A stretch of DNA of 64,000 bases from positions 1 through 64,000 of the forward strand of contig CAJNOJ010000109.1 in the NCBI GenBank assembly GCA_905250025.1. Direction: 5' to 3'. Below the pieces are notes generated by a model. The model saw only the letters and a list, made by a program, of their open reading frames with translations. It had not been told where the DNA came from and searched no databases. Below, piece after piece: positions 1 to 11,140 of the stretch. The stretch is from Adineta ricciae. Lineage: Eukaryota > Rotifera > Eurotatoria > Adinetida > Adinetidae. The position numbers were made by a program, and so were the translations under genes. The first letter of the stretch is position 1. Each line of letters starts with the position of its first letter.

Positions 1-238
1 ATAGAGCATGATGACAACAGTACTTGCCGATCCGAGGAGAAAAGCTGCGAGGATAAAGAAGAAACAGAGGATCGGTTGTGAAGCGACTGATTGATGACGA
101 TGATAGGTTCGTGGTCGCTTGGTGACAACGGGAAAACGGTCGTTGATATGTGTTGATGATGAAGTGGTCACGTCGTGATGAGTCTGTTCGTCGACGTCGT
201 CATCATCGTCGGCAGCAAGAAGAAGTGCTGCGTTTTCT
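1..238 (-). repeat. Left arm of inverted repeat (matches 1783-2023)
   Basis: The reverse complement of 1-238 matches 1783-2023 almost base for base, with one 3-nt indel and about two substitutions. Similarity stops abruptly at 238. The arm continues to the window edge and probably beyond. Confidence 0.9.
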
Positions 239-258
239 TCATTACGTAAAGGCAGCAT
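1..258 (-). CDS. Transferrin-receptor/NAALADase-like protein, copy A (5' end only, cut by window edge)
   Basis: Read on the minus strand from an ATG at 258, an open frame runs to the window edge. It encodes an Asp-rich cytoplasmic head, a Thr/Ser stretch and the start of a membrane anchor. From about residue 7 on it is almost identical to the gene at 1763-4729: over 1-238 I see one 3-base difference (five Asp instead of six before VDE) and a Pro-to-Ser change. The first few residues (MLPLRNEE) and everything upstream differ from that copy. The two genes are head to head, about 1.5 kb apart. Only the N-terminus is visible, so the family assignment rests on the complete copy. It could be a full gene, or one arm of a truncated inverted duplication. 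Confidence 0.6.
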   Translation of the reverse strand, partial: MLPLRNEENAALLLAADDDDDVDEQTHHDVTTSSSTHINDRFPVVTKRPRTYHRHQSVASQPILCFFFILAAFLLGSASTVVIMLY

Positions 259-1762
259 GAGTAATTATCGTTTGGTTCAACAAAAGTTGCTTATGGAGAT
301 TCTAAAAGAGAGCATAATGGAAATTGTATATCGTAAATGCGTCGTTTACGATCAAAGGGTAAAGTACGAAGAATAGTGCGTATTTTTCTGTTCGGTTTAT
401 TAACGTGGCATTGGGAATGAGTACGGTAAACTTCTGACACTAAACGATCGTCATCACCATAGTAGCTAAATTGTGCTTTTTTATTGCTCATCAAGTCAAC
501 TGCGATCTTTAAAAGAATTCGGACGAATGACAAAGTTGACGTGACTAGATGGCGCATTTTGACTGCTGTAATGTATATTCTTCGAAGATTATGTTTTTGT
601 AAATTTACTTAGCAAGAACGTGCAATCACTTTCTCGGTATTTTTATTATCGCTGATGGTTTCGTTTCACGTCCGTTATAACTATTGCAATATCATGTTTT
701 CATGTCACATACTGTTCCGTGTCTCGCTCTTCCTGTTTGCTTTAGAAAAACTGCAGGTTTTCCTTTTGCCATCTGTTTTAATTCTTTTTTTTTCTTTACC
801 CTCTAAGTTTTGTGCGTGGTTTCATCAGTAGTGTGTCGCGCTATACAATGAATACATTAGATAAAATATCATTAATCGTTAACAAGAACTGTGACATCAT
901 TCCGTTAACTGTCAAACTTGTTTTTGCTTACTTTACAATGATCCAACGACTGAGTTCTGCGATCATTCAAAAAACATTCGTGAAAATCAATAGATAGTAT
1001 TTCTTTAGTAAATTGAACAATAAATAGATTTAGATCATCTAGATATGTATTTAAACGAAACATTACACAAGTAAAAAGGCGTTGTACCAGAATTAGAAAG
1101 CCTCCTGAGCTGAAATCTTCGACTTTGACCATGTTTAATACAACATATAGGCAAGATTTTCTTTATGGAAAGGTGATAAAGGGAAAAAGTGAGAAAGCTG
1201 AGAAGGATGACAAAGAGATTTGTAGGAGAGTTGAGAGAAAAACAAACATTAGTATATGCATAATTAAATTATCTTTCAAATCAAACTGGAAAAAGCGATC
1301 ACAGACTTACAGATACATTACAATTTGTGCTCCATTCTTCAGTTTGAATATATCAATTAGACGAGGTTGATCTGAGTCTTACATCAATTTTCATTAAAGT
1401 GGAAATACTCTTTTCTTATCATCATGTGATGGGAGAAACCAGGGCCTCCCATTCTAACGCATGGAATGACAAACATTCCATTGAGAACCCAAACACTGAT
1501 AACAATCGCAATATTCCTTTCATTTTTTTTCCACACTTCGCATCCTAATGATATTAATTTAGATAAAACCGCAAAAGACTGGAATTCAGAAACGAACGAC
1601 AACAAGCTTCAATATTTACGCATTCAACTACGCCATCTAGTTTCGGCCGCTATCCGATTCGTGTTTCATCCTTTGCTCATGACAATTTCTTGATTGTTGC
1701 AGAATAAAATTGAAATCAAGCGTTACGCTGATTCTCTAACTGAAGCTTTCAATAAATATCCA
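259..1762. other. Intergenic region between divergent copies A and B
   Basis: No convincing coding region on either strand; the short open frames have no recognisable content. It probably holds the promoters of both divergent genes. A splice-acceptor-like sequence (ttgattgttgcag, ending near 1702) lies just before the copy B start and may receive a 5' UTR exon or a spliced leader. Confidence 0.4.
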
Positions 1763-4729
1763 ATGCATCAGTTAGGACACCAAGAAAAAGCAGCACTTCT
1801 TCTTGCTGCCGACGATGATGACGACGACGTCGACGAACAGACTCATCACGACGTGACCACTTCATCATCAACACATATCAACGACCGTTTTCCCGTTGTC
1901 ACCAAGCGACCACGAACCTATCATCGTCATCAATCAGTCGCTCCACAACCGATCCTCTGTTTCTTCTTTATCCTCGCAGCTTTTCTCCTCGGATCGGCAA
2001 GTACTGTTGTCATCATGCTCTATCGAATGTCTCAGGAAGCTGAACGTACTCGACTAACGACCCCAGACATCAATCCACAACGTTTCAATGTTGACCTGTC
2101 CATCCAAACAAAGCTGTCCGAATCTCTCACGACGAGTAACTTTGTAAATATGAGTTCCGTCGATAGTGAAGATAATGCTGCAAACAAGCTGTTCGAGACG
2201 TGGCAATCGCTGTCACCATCACTGGATCGTGTGAATAAGTTTTCTTACGACGTCATGCTCTCCAAATATGTAGAATCGTCTGCGTGGAATGGAATCCAAC
2301 TACTCGATGGCCAAAACAATACAGAACTTCTGAAGATTGATCGCCTGTCAACGAATGAACTCATCTCATTTTCGTCGTTAGTGAAGTCGGGAACAGTTGA
2401 TGGGAAATTCGTGTACTATGTGAACTACGGACGACAAGAAGACTTCGCTCATCTCTTTAGGAGCGGTATTTGGGCCTCCCAACGAGCACAATCAATTATT
2501 TTTATGCGTCGACGATCGTCGGTCATTTCTCAGACTGAACAGATTTATCAAGCCATCTATCATGGCTTTGGTGGCTTAGTTCTCTTCGATGACAATGTTA
2601 ATCAATTACCAGCAGCATCAAATGGCCGGAACACCTTTTATAACGAATGGAGACAACAGTTCGAAACTAAAAGTAAAATCCGTCTGACTCCAAGCGATAG
2701 TCATATCACTGGTTTTTTAACATAGGTGGTGATGATTTTCTCTACAACAGACTGAAGAATACCGACCATTCGATATGCGTGTTGACTCTTTCGTACGATG
2801 ACGTTCAACGTATCTTCGGATCTCTTCAGCCCGATTCCAATCAGTGGTCAACTCCTCCACTCGAATGGCACAATCAATCCACACTGATGAAGATCGGCGG
2901 ACCGCTCACAACTATCAAACTCAGACTCGTTGTCAACGTGGAACAAGTCAAAGTCGAGCTCCCAGTCGTCATGAGTTCGATTCGTGGTTCGATCGATCCA
3001 GAACACTTTGTCATGATCGGACATCAACTCAACTCAGCTCAGCAAAATCACATTGTCAATCAGATCGTTCAAACTTATGTCAATCAGATGAAAAGTGGAT
3101 GGAAACCAAAGTAAGTGTTGTAGTACAACACCCTCAAGATTGACGCATCTCTCATTTTGTAGACGATCGATTTTATTCTGTGGTTGGTCTGGATTGAGTT
3201 ATGATCGATATACAGGTAGAGAGATGGTGTTAATATTTCAATGAATGTTTTCATAGTCTATGTCATATGTAGTCCGTCGATGGATTTCGGAGAATTCTCT
3301 GTTGATTGATCGACATATGATTGCTTACCTCGATCTGGGTAATAATATCACTGGTAATTCGATTCTGAATCTACATGGATCACCATTGTTGGAACAGATA
3401 GCATTTCGTGCTGCTAATTATGTTATAAGTCCTCTCGAACATAATCAAACATGTCATCAGCGATCGATGACGACAACGATGGCGAATGAAGAGAATCATC
3501 ACCATGATCACAGTCGAAGACGACGACGACGACAAGATGGGGATGATCATGGTCATGAACATGAAATGAAACGAAAACAAGTAGAAGAAGAGAAATGTGA
3601 ACGATATAAATTGTTGGATGAATGGATAAAAGCAAATCGAAATCGAAGTTTAGGAATTGTACAAAGTATTGATGTTGAATCATCAGCATCAATATTTTTC
3701 CTGGAATATGGAATTCCATCAATTGTAATCGAAATGACAAATGAAAAGGTAAATTCAACAAGCATCGGGTATATTCGAGAACATTCTCATCTTTTCTTTT
3801 CTTTTCTTTTCTCTTCTTTTCCTTCGTCTCATACAGAAGCGGAAGAAATGAAATGAGAAACTCTTGAAAACAAAGATTAGTTAAGATTCGACTGGTATTG
3901 ATCTGTTTTCTTTTCGAATAGGGTTTATCAAGTGATACATTTTATGTTCGTCATGAACGACCTCTATTTTCATCTGAAAATATTCAACCTGAGGTGTTTG
4001 TTGCGTATACACAATTCATTATCGAATTCATTCGACAGTTGGTCGATGAACCACTGATTTCATTCAATTTAACGAATTATGCTGATCAACTTGATAAATT
4101 AGTACCGGAATTTGTTGAACATCATAAGAGAGGATATGAATCTGTCGCTTATCACGTTGGTGAATCAAGTAAAAATACATAAAGAAGATAATTGATGAAA
4201 TGACATTTCATTTGTTTTCTAGAAGAGTTTACGAACATCTTGAATGAATTGATAAAATCTATTCGACAAGTTCAATTACATATTGATCAAACGTCGAAAA
4301 CTGAGTACGAATATCGAGAATTGAATAAAGATGAAGATGATTAAATTCTCTTTTCTACTTTTAGTTATTTTCTATTACAACTTCTAAATGAACAACTCAT
4401 TGAATTCGAACGTTTATTTATCAGCAAAGATCAACTTTATGGAATGAATTCCGAAAAGAAAATCTTCAAGTAAGTTCATTTGGAATTTTGTGAAGATTAA
4501 CTAATGTTGATATTGGTTTAGACATGTTTTATTTGGTCCAGTGATTGGACTAACGAATACAATTGTTCCATTTCCATTATTATCGAATATTCTTTATGGA
4601 TTACCAGGTGATCCACCTACTGAACTATGTGATGCTTCACGATTTTATTGGTTGAAATTAAAGGATCATATTTTACTTGTGAATCGAACAATAAATGGAT
4701 TTGATGGACTTTTAACAAAGAGCAAATGA
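1763..4729 (+). CDS. Transferrin-receptor/NAALADase-like (M28B) type II membrane protein, copy B, metal ligands lost
   Basis: Multi-exon gene: exons about 1763-2672, 2726-3110, 3163-3226, 3257-3746, then four or five short exons to a stop at 4729. The start at 1763 is chosen because the in-frame Met aligns with the Met of copy A; the frame runs further upstream but only from a TTG. Domains in order: acidic head, one membrane segment (around PILCFFFILAAFLLG), a protease-associated region, an M28 peptidase-like region (SILFCGWSGLSYDRY, then IAYLDLGNNITGNSIL), and a helical C-terminal domain like the dimerisation domain of transferrin receptors. At the places where active NAALADases carry zinc-binding His, Asp and Glu I see GHQLNSAQQN and GWSGLSYD, so catalysis is unlikely; this resembles transferrin receptors. 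Near 3440-3600 there is a loop rich in His, Arg and Asp. Ligand unknown. Confidence 0.72.
1783..2023 (+). repeat. Right arm of inverted repeat (matches 1-238)
   Basis: Second arm of the inverted repeat, inside exon 1 of copy B. Part of it (from 1941) is also repeated at 50380 onward, so this stretch occurs three times in the window. Confidence 0.9.
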
Positions 4730-5437
4730 CTGTGATCAGAAACAGTTGATGATCTTAGTATTTTTTGAAGTTTTTTGTCAGATGTTGCTTTTTCTCCTTA
4801 ATTATTGAAAAAAATTACGTATTTTCTGCCTTCTGTCCGCAACGTAATTCTCGGTAAAAATTCTCAAAGAATAAGTATCTGTATTGCTATGCATTGAGTA
4901 CGGTGTTTCGAAATGAAACTACGAATGAGTAGAAGGTCGATCTGAGGTTGATTAGGAAAAATCCTCATACATTGTCTTCTCTGTGATATAAAGAAAAGAT
5001 TTTATGAAAACAATACAGGATTATCTTTTTTTTTTACAATTTATAATGAAATCATCTGGAATTGAATACTTAAGAAGTTGAGTTTTGTATAGTTGTGTGT
5101 TCAAGTAATGTGGGAATATTTTATTTGACTTTTTTTCTGCGTGTATGCAGAATAAATGAATCGATTGACATTTTGCGCATGAACAGTCTTCAATCTCATT
5201 ATTTGAAAAAAAAGGGTTTCTCTTTTCGAAAGGACGAACGGAAATTTCGATAGGGCGATTGTATAAACAATGTGAAAACCGGTGTTCGCTGGATTGCAAG
5301 TATAGTCTAATCGTTAAATTTTCGAATTCTATATAATCGCAAACTATTTTCAGTTTATTTAAATAAGTGTTAGACTGATGAATATGTATTATGTGAAAAA
5401 AGAATGAAACTACGTTGATAAAAATAAGAACTGTTAT
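4730..5437. other. Intergenic region, nothing recognised
   Basis: AT-rich sequence between the convergent ends of copy B (plus) and the YcaC-like gene (minus). No gene, RNA or repeat recognised beyond short homopolymer runs. Confidence 0.5.
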
Positions 5438-6064
5438 TTACTTTTGTGGTTTCACTGAACTATGACTTTGAATTAAATTAGCATAGATTGGTAAATGATC
5501 ACCAAGTATTTTTCCGAAACCTTCAACATCATTTCGCCAATCACGCTGTAATTCAGATCCAGCTGCAAACCAATTAACTAACTGTGCACCAGCATTTTGC
5601 ATTCTTAACCATGCAGCATCACGTACAGCTGCATTGAATGTTCCACTACAATCCGTAACGACAAATACCTCAAAACCTTCTTCTAAAGCTGATAATGTTG
5701 GAAATGCAACACAAACATCAGTTACAATGCCAGCAATGATCAATTGTTTACGACCAGTTGCTTTAACAGCTTTCACAAAATCTTCATTATCCCATGCATT
5801 GATTTGTCCTGGTCGGGCGAAATAAGGCGCATCAGGAAACATGTTTTTCAATTCTGGCACCATTGGTCCATTGGGTCCTTGTTCAAAACTGGTTGTAAGT
5901 ATCACTGGTAATTTAAAGTATTTTGCGATATCAGCTAATGCCAAGAGATTATTTTTGAATTCATCTGGACTGTAATCGCGTACCAAGGAAAGAAGGCCGG
6001 ATTGATGATCGACAAAAAGTACAGCAGCTTTGTCTTTGTCTAATCGATTGTATTTGAAAGACAT
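5438..6064 (-). CDS. ycaC: Isochorismatase-family cysteine hydrolase, YcaC-like (probable bacterial acquisition)
   Basis: A single uninterrupted frame of 208 aa, the usual length of bacterial YcaC. Motifs: the acidic active-site strand VLFVDHQ with Asp19, Arg84 in FARPGQINAW, and the nucleophile Cys118 in IVTDVCVAF, followed by the DCSGTF turn. Agreement with the bacterial YcaC family is close along the whole length (RLDK, SLVRDY, KNNLLALADIAKYF, LTTSFEQGPNGP, WDNEDFVKAVKATG, QRDWRNDVEG). The natural substrate of YcaC is not firmly known, so I call only the hydrolase family. The lack of introns in a genome where neighbours have many, together with the bacterial character, suggests horizontal transfer. 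I see no splice acceptor near the start and no signal peptide, so a cytosolic protein is likely. Confidence 0.93.
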   Translation of the reverse strand: MSFKYNRLDKDKAAVLFVDHQSGLLSLVRDYSPDEFKNNLLALADIAKYFKLPVILTTSFEQGPNGPMVPELKNMFPDAPYFARPGQINAWDNEDFVKAVKATGRKQLIIAGIVTDVCVAFPTLSALEEGFEVFVVTDCSGTFNAAVRDAAWLRMQNAGAQLVNWFAAGSELQRDWRNDVEGFGKILGDHLPIYANLIQSHSSVKPQK

Positions 6065-6404
6065 GTCGATTGTTTTGATTTTTGTGGTTATTCAGTGAAA
6101 CGACGAAAGAAGAAATATTTGAGAACGTATTTAAGAGGCAGGAGATATTTATACTCGCGCGAACAAGTAAACATTCATCATATCATGATACGTCACAATG
6201 AGTATATTTAGACGAAACAAAAGAAATGCTTGATCAGCATGAATGCGCATTCTTCGTTTTATACATTGATCGTAAATAAAAACAAAATCGCACATCTATT
6301 TTTTCCCGCATATACCGAATGAGAAGACATTTTTTATCGTCCGTTTCTATCAGAATTTATTATTTGACTTGAATTACATAAATAAATAAATAAATAAATT
6401 TTCT
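6065..6404. other. Intergenic region with short (AAAT)n tract
   Basis: Upstream region of the YcaC-like gene and downstream region of the coiled-coil gene. Contains an AAAT tandem tract near 6380-6400; no gene recognised. Confidence 0.5.
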
Positions 6405-9080
6405 TTAGATAAGAATACGTCTCTCAGCATCAGATAACCTAGTTGACGGTGTTGATGACGAACTTGTGGAAATATTCACATCTCGAATAGGAATATCCAC
6501 GTGATCTTCTGAACTGAACAACTTTGAAGTTAAATTCGATATTTCATCTAATTCTGGATCGCTTTCATTATTATAATTTTCACGATATTTTGCTGTTTTC
6601 GGACAGTTAATACTGGATGACTGAGTCAAAGTTGGTAAACTGTTGTACAAGTTCTTCCGTTTTCGTTGTGGATAACATAGAGAGATTGACGACGATGACG
6701 ATGTTAAAGTCGAATCAGCATCATCAATTGTTGATGACGAATATTGAGTGATATCAACAGTTGGATCTCGATGATCTCGAAATTTCGACAAAACATTTGA
6801 ATCATTCAGAATTGTTGGAGTCACAAAAAGCGATTTCGGTCGAAATCTATTCGTTGTTTTCGTTGGAGATACGTGTGTACGATGTGCTGCTATTGGTTGT
6901 TGAGATGATGTGAAAATCACATTGGGTTTTTGAGGAGATGTAAAATACAACGGAGACGAATTTACAGGTTTTAATGGAGTTACATGAATTTGATGTACAG
7001 TACTGAAAAATACGAACGAATTACGTAGGTTTTCTCTCAAATGAGATGTAGTGATAATTAAATTGGTAATAAAGTTCAGTATATTCTACTCGAAAAGCAA
7101 AAGTGTCCTTCAAGTCTACCTGTCACTTATAAGAGAAAAAAAACACGCAATTGCCTTTTACCTTGGAGATATTTTTGCTTCATGTTGATCATGGAGAATA
7201 TTACTCAAAAATTGTCTCGTTTTATCTTCAACTGATCGATTATTTACATCATGTAAAAGACATTGAGCTGATTGTTTTAAATTTCTAAAGAACAAATACC
7301 AAAATTGAAGATTTTCCCATAGAGAGTCGAACGAAATTACTTGAACTGTTGTTCATAATGTGACAATTGCTTTTTCTGTTGTTTTATATTCGATTCTAAT
7401 TGATGATTTTGGTTGAATACTGTTGCCAGATCATCGTAAACATGATATAACTTTTCTTTCAGAAAGATAATTTCTTCACGTAGGAGAAAATGATTGTCCG
7501 TTGAAATCCATTCTGTTCGTTGTGCGACTGATCGAATGTTCTTTCGAATAAACAACGGACAGAAAGGTTTTGTGGAAAAATTGACGTCTCTTCTTACTTG
7601 TTGAGTTATTCGTTGAATGAGTTGTACATGATTTCGTTGTAAATGATCGAATTTGTCTTGTAAATTCTGACATTTACTTTTCAATTGTTCATTATGCAAC
7701 GATAATTGTCGACATTGAGTTTGATTTGTATCGAATTTCTTCTGTAAATCCACATCTATAGAACATAATCATCCATATAATAGAATTCGATCCGAATGTT
7801 GAACTTACATCGATCGTCACTTCGACGGATTAGATTATATTTATAGAGATGACTATTTGTTGTTTGTAATTGTCTTGATAAATGGAGAAAGATGAAGAAT
7901 AATAAGAAAGAAATCGAAAAGAATTTTTACCTTCGAAGTTCGAGTATTTCGCTTCGTAATGGAACTAAAGATAATTGAAATTGAATATCATTTTTTGCAT
8001 AGGACATCGCTACTGAAAGACAATTTTCAAGCTCATTCCAAAGGAAAAGACTTTCCTTATCTAAACAATTAATAATGATTAGAAAGAGAAAAGAAAATGG
8101 AAGTTTTACCGTTATGATGCGATCGAATTTGTTTAGAAATGATTCGTATTCGTGACAGAGAAGTGAGGAAATGTTCAAGAACGGAACGCGTCTGTTCTTT
8201 CTGCATGAGATTAGATTTTAATGAGCCAAGATCACTACACGATGAACTACGGATGAATTCGTCTTTAATTGAACTACGCGAACATGATTTTGCCGAGATT
8301 TTATTTGTCGGTAATGATGATATTAAATGTTGTCGAGTCGTTTGACATGGAGAGGGCTGCTTACGAGATTTATTTGGACTGAGGCGATTTTTCGATAAGC
8401 CGGAGTCCTAGAAAAGAAAAGAAAAGAAAAGAAAAGAGAGACTCATCTTATCTTTGTCAACGATTTTCATCTGACATCTGAGAAGAAGTTTAATTATATG
8501 CAAAATGGAGATATTTCTTTTTTTTAATGGATTCCTTTCAAGTCACGCACAACATCTTTTAAACAAAGAAAGAATGATTTACTTCTTTTTCTTTTCATTT
8601 TCATTTCTCGTTCAATTCACACATTTAGTATTCTTTTCTTTTTGCAACAAACCTCGACTGTCGAATGGGAAGGTCTTTGCGGTGAATAGAATGATCGTCG
8701 TTCATGCTTGTTTGTTCCATTATGCTTATCTACAAATCGGATTATGTATTTTCATTCGTTTTCCTCTTGTTAAGCTTTTGTGTTTTTAAAGTGGATAAAC
8801 ATACTTGTTTTAATGAAAGACGTTTTCGTAATCGTTATTTTACTACTCTGTTTTTTTAGTTGCCTATTTGTCGACGAATTTTGCTTTTCTTTTCGGCTGT
8901 CTTTATGAACAATTGGTGATGAAGAATCTCGACGTGATTCTTTAAAGAAGTGTGATTCAAAGAAAAACGTTCTCACGAAAACAACTTATTCAACTTACTT
9001 TGTGCGTTGACGATACTTCGTAAGAGTTCAGCACATTTATCAAACTCTTTATTTGTTTGATAAACAAGTGTTTTCGACAT
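6405..9080 (-). CDS. Coiled-coil protein of unknown function, multi-exon
   Basis: Minus-strand gene assembled from open frames joined by splice signals. It starts at an ATG at 9080 (MSKTLVYQTNKEFDKCAELL), preceded by an acceptor-like tttctctag. A donor at 8998 and acceptor near 8945 keep phase and lead into a basic Ser-rich stretch. Later pieces are 8410-8109 (Ser/Lys-rich, then SVLEHFLTSLSRIR), 8060-7930 (helical), 7755-7340 (heptad-like coiled coil from CRQLSLHNEQLKSKCQNLQD to QQKKQLSHYEQQF), 7280-7163, and a final exon to 6405 that is Ser/Thr/Pro-rich with repeated SPQKP/SPTKT motifs. One join (8800 to 8410) does not keep phase with the sites I chose, so an exon may be missing there. I do not recognise the family; the layout of coiled coil plus S/TP-rich tail is common in cytoskeletal or centrosomal proteins, but that is inference. 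Confidence 0.6.
8411..8436. repeat. AAAAG microsatellite, pyrimidine tract of an acceptor on the minus strand
   Basis: Five AAAAG units right next to a CTA; on the minus strand it reads CTTTT repeats ending TTTTCTAG before the exon at 8410 of the coiled-coil gene. It has the same form as the GAAA tract before GH31. Confidence 0.7.
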
Positions 9081-10445
9081 GAAATTCGCTGACTAGAGAA
9101 ATCGTTTGTGGCAATTCCTACTGAACTATCGCGATGACATTCTATAAGAAGAAGACGACGAAAGAAAATGAAAAAGAAGAAAAGATTAATCTCAATGTTA
9201 CCTCTTCAGACAAACGGAAATCGTCAGTTTCATTTCCTTGGTTCTTTTCAAACATATCAATTTTCATAAATAATATCTACAATTATCCAAAAAGAGAGAA
9301 CAAACCACAAAAAATTGTTTTATTAGAACATGGGTTCAGTGATTTCCTCGATTGAGTAGAGCGGATTCAGACATGAGAAAGCACGCTTTTGAAAGTTTAA
9401 CGATGTGAAAGAGAAATGAATCAGAATTGATTTGTGAAATTGGACTTACCTTTGCCGCAGAATGAATGATGAATAGAACACTTGTTTGATTTTCCCTCTT
9501 TTTCGGTTTTAAGGTAAAGTTTCTCGGAATGAATGAATCAATGAGTGTGTGTGTACCGTCTCGTTAACAAATGTAAAGAGAATTCCAGTTAATATGATGA
9601 AGAGAACACTTCATTCATCATGTTAAATATTTGAAAAAAGAAAAATGACGATGGAAGAGAGAAAAACGTATAATAACGAGATGTTTGCTGCGAACAACGT
9701 GTGTATGAAAGAAGAGAGAAAACGAGACGGTAGACCATTGTTTATCTTCATTCTCACTCTCATTTAGCATACTGAAGATAAAAAAAATGTGTGTTCACAA
9801 GTAAATGCTCCAAGCGACTATATGTATAAGTACATAGGACATTTTGTTTCTTTGATTAAGTACAAAACGAATAAGTAGAAGCAACAATGGTAGTCATACA
9901 AGTGCATTATGTACACTACTTGACGTCAGTTTGAATTCAAATCCAATATGTTCAAATTGATTGTTAGAAAGAGAGAGAGAGAGGAGAGAACGAAGAACGA
10001 TTTATGCAAATGTTGACACGTTTTTTTTCTTTTAGTAAAAATGAGTTTCAGGAATATGACGAAATTCATCTGTTGTTGTGAAAAAATGAAGAATATAGAA
10101 TTGCCTTTTTGAATTTGAAAAGGATTATATATCGTTCTACATTTCCTCGACGATTTTTTTCATATCAAATAGAAGTATTTATATCCAATCGTAAATAATC
10201 GAAATCATGATGAAACAAAAAGATTTATTATGCGAATAGACGTTGTTAGGATTTCTGTGACCAGATGGAAATTTTATTTATAAAAGTTAGATTCTATTGA
10301 TTGTCTGTTGTATTTTGACGAATGGTTATCAATTTACGACGTTCGTCTTTCGTATACGGAGGCCGAGGACCATTCCCATACGCAAGAGAGACAATTGCAC
10401 TTTGTCCGTTGTTTAATTCAATCTAAAGTAGAAGATAAACAAGAA
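9081..10445. other. Intergenic region, nothing recognised
   Basis: About 1.4 kb of AT-rich sequence with a short GA microsatellite near 9968-9985. Open frames are short and without recognisable content. It includes the upstream region of the coiled-coil gene. Confidence 0.45.
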
Positions 10446-10797
10446 TTACGAAGTAATCGATTCGTGATTCTGTACTGGAAAGTCGAGATCGTATCCTTTG
10501 ACAGTTGAATGTTCAATATTTGCCGGTTGAATCGAATGTTTTGAAGGTAGATTGGGATATTCATCCCGTAGTTTTTCTTCGATTACATCGCGATACTACA
10601 AATCGAAAAGATTATTTTCAGATGAAAAAATACGTTAAAGAAATAACCAATTCAAATCTCTGTTGATACCACGGATTTGTTGCTAATGGTGATGTCGGAG
10701 TAGTTGGTAAAGTTGTTGCGCGTGTTATTGGTGGACGCGACGGTTTAGTTGCCGTTTCATTCATTTGATTGTCTTTAGTCACTGATGTTTCACTCAT
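10446..10797 (-). CDS. Small hypothetical protein, two exons
   Basis: Exon 1 runs from the first ATG (10797, MSETSVTKDNQMNE) to a donor after EL near 10649. An intron of about 52 nt ends in gatttgtag near 10598, and exon 2 (YRDVIEEKLRDEYPNL onward) ends at a TAA at 10446-10448. Phase is kept (0/0), giving about 100 aa. The N-terminal half is Thr/Pro-rich, followed by a charged helix-like stretch; no membrane segment or signal peptide is visible. The frame extends a few codons upstream but without an ATG. I do not recognise it. The consistent splice join is the main support that it is real. Confidence 0.5.
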
Positions 10798-11140
10798 TTT
10801 AGGATTGTATTCCAAATGAATAATTATTCAAATGACGATATATGCATATTTACCACCAGATGTAATATGCGCGAGAGAATACAATAAACAAAACAAAAAG
10901 AGAGAAAAAAAATAACTTCTTTGTTATTCTTAATTATGCACACCTTTCATGCTTTGTGAATATATTAAGAAAAGAAGACGACAAATGATATTTTGTTTCT
11001 TAGACGTAAAAACAATTGCGATTCGATTATTTGAGAATATTGTTGTTTGACCTTATGGTAAATGATGACTAATGAGGGAAAGAGTCGATCAATTAGTTCG
11101 TTCGTTCATCTAACGACGCGCGTAACATTTCATTGTCTCA

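Noticed and set aside
1694-1762. Upstream extension of copy B (LLQNKIEIKRYADS...)
   Set aside because: It begins at TTG, overlaps a splice acceptor, and the downstream Met at 1763 aligns with the Met of copy A. It may be 5' UTR.
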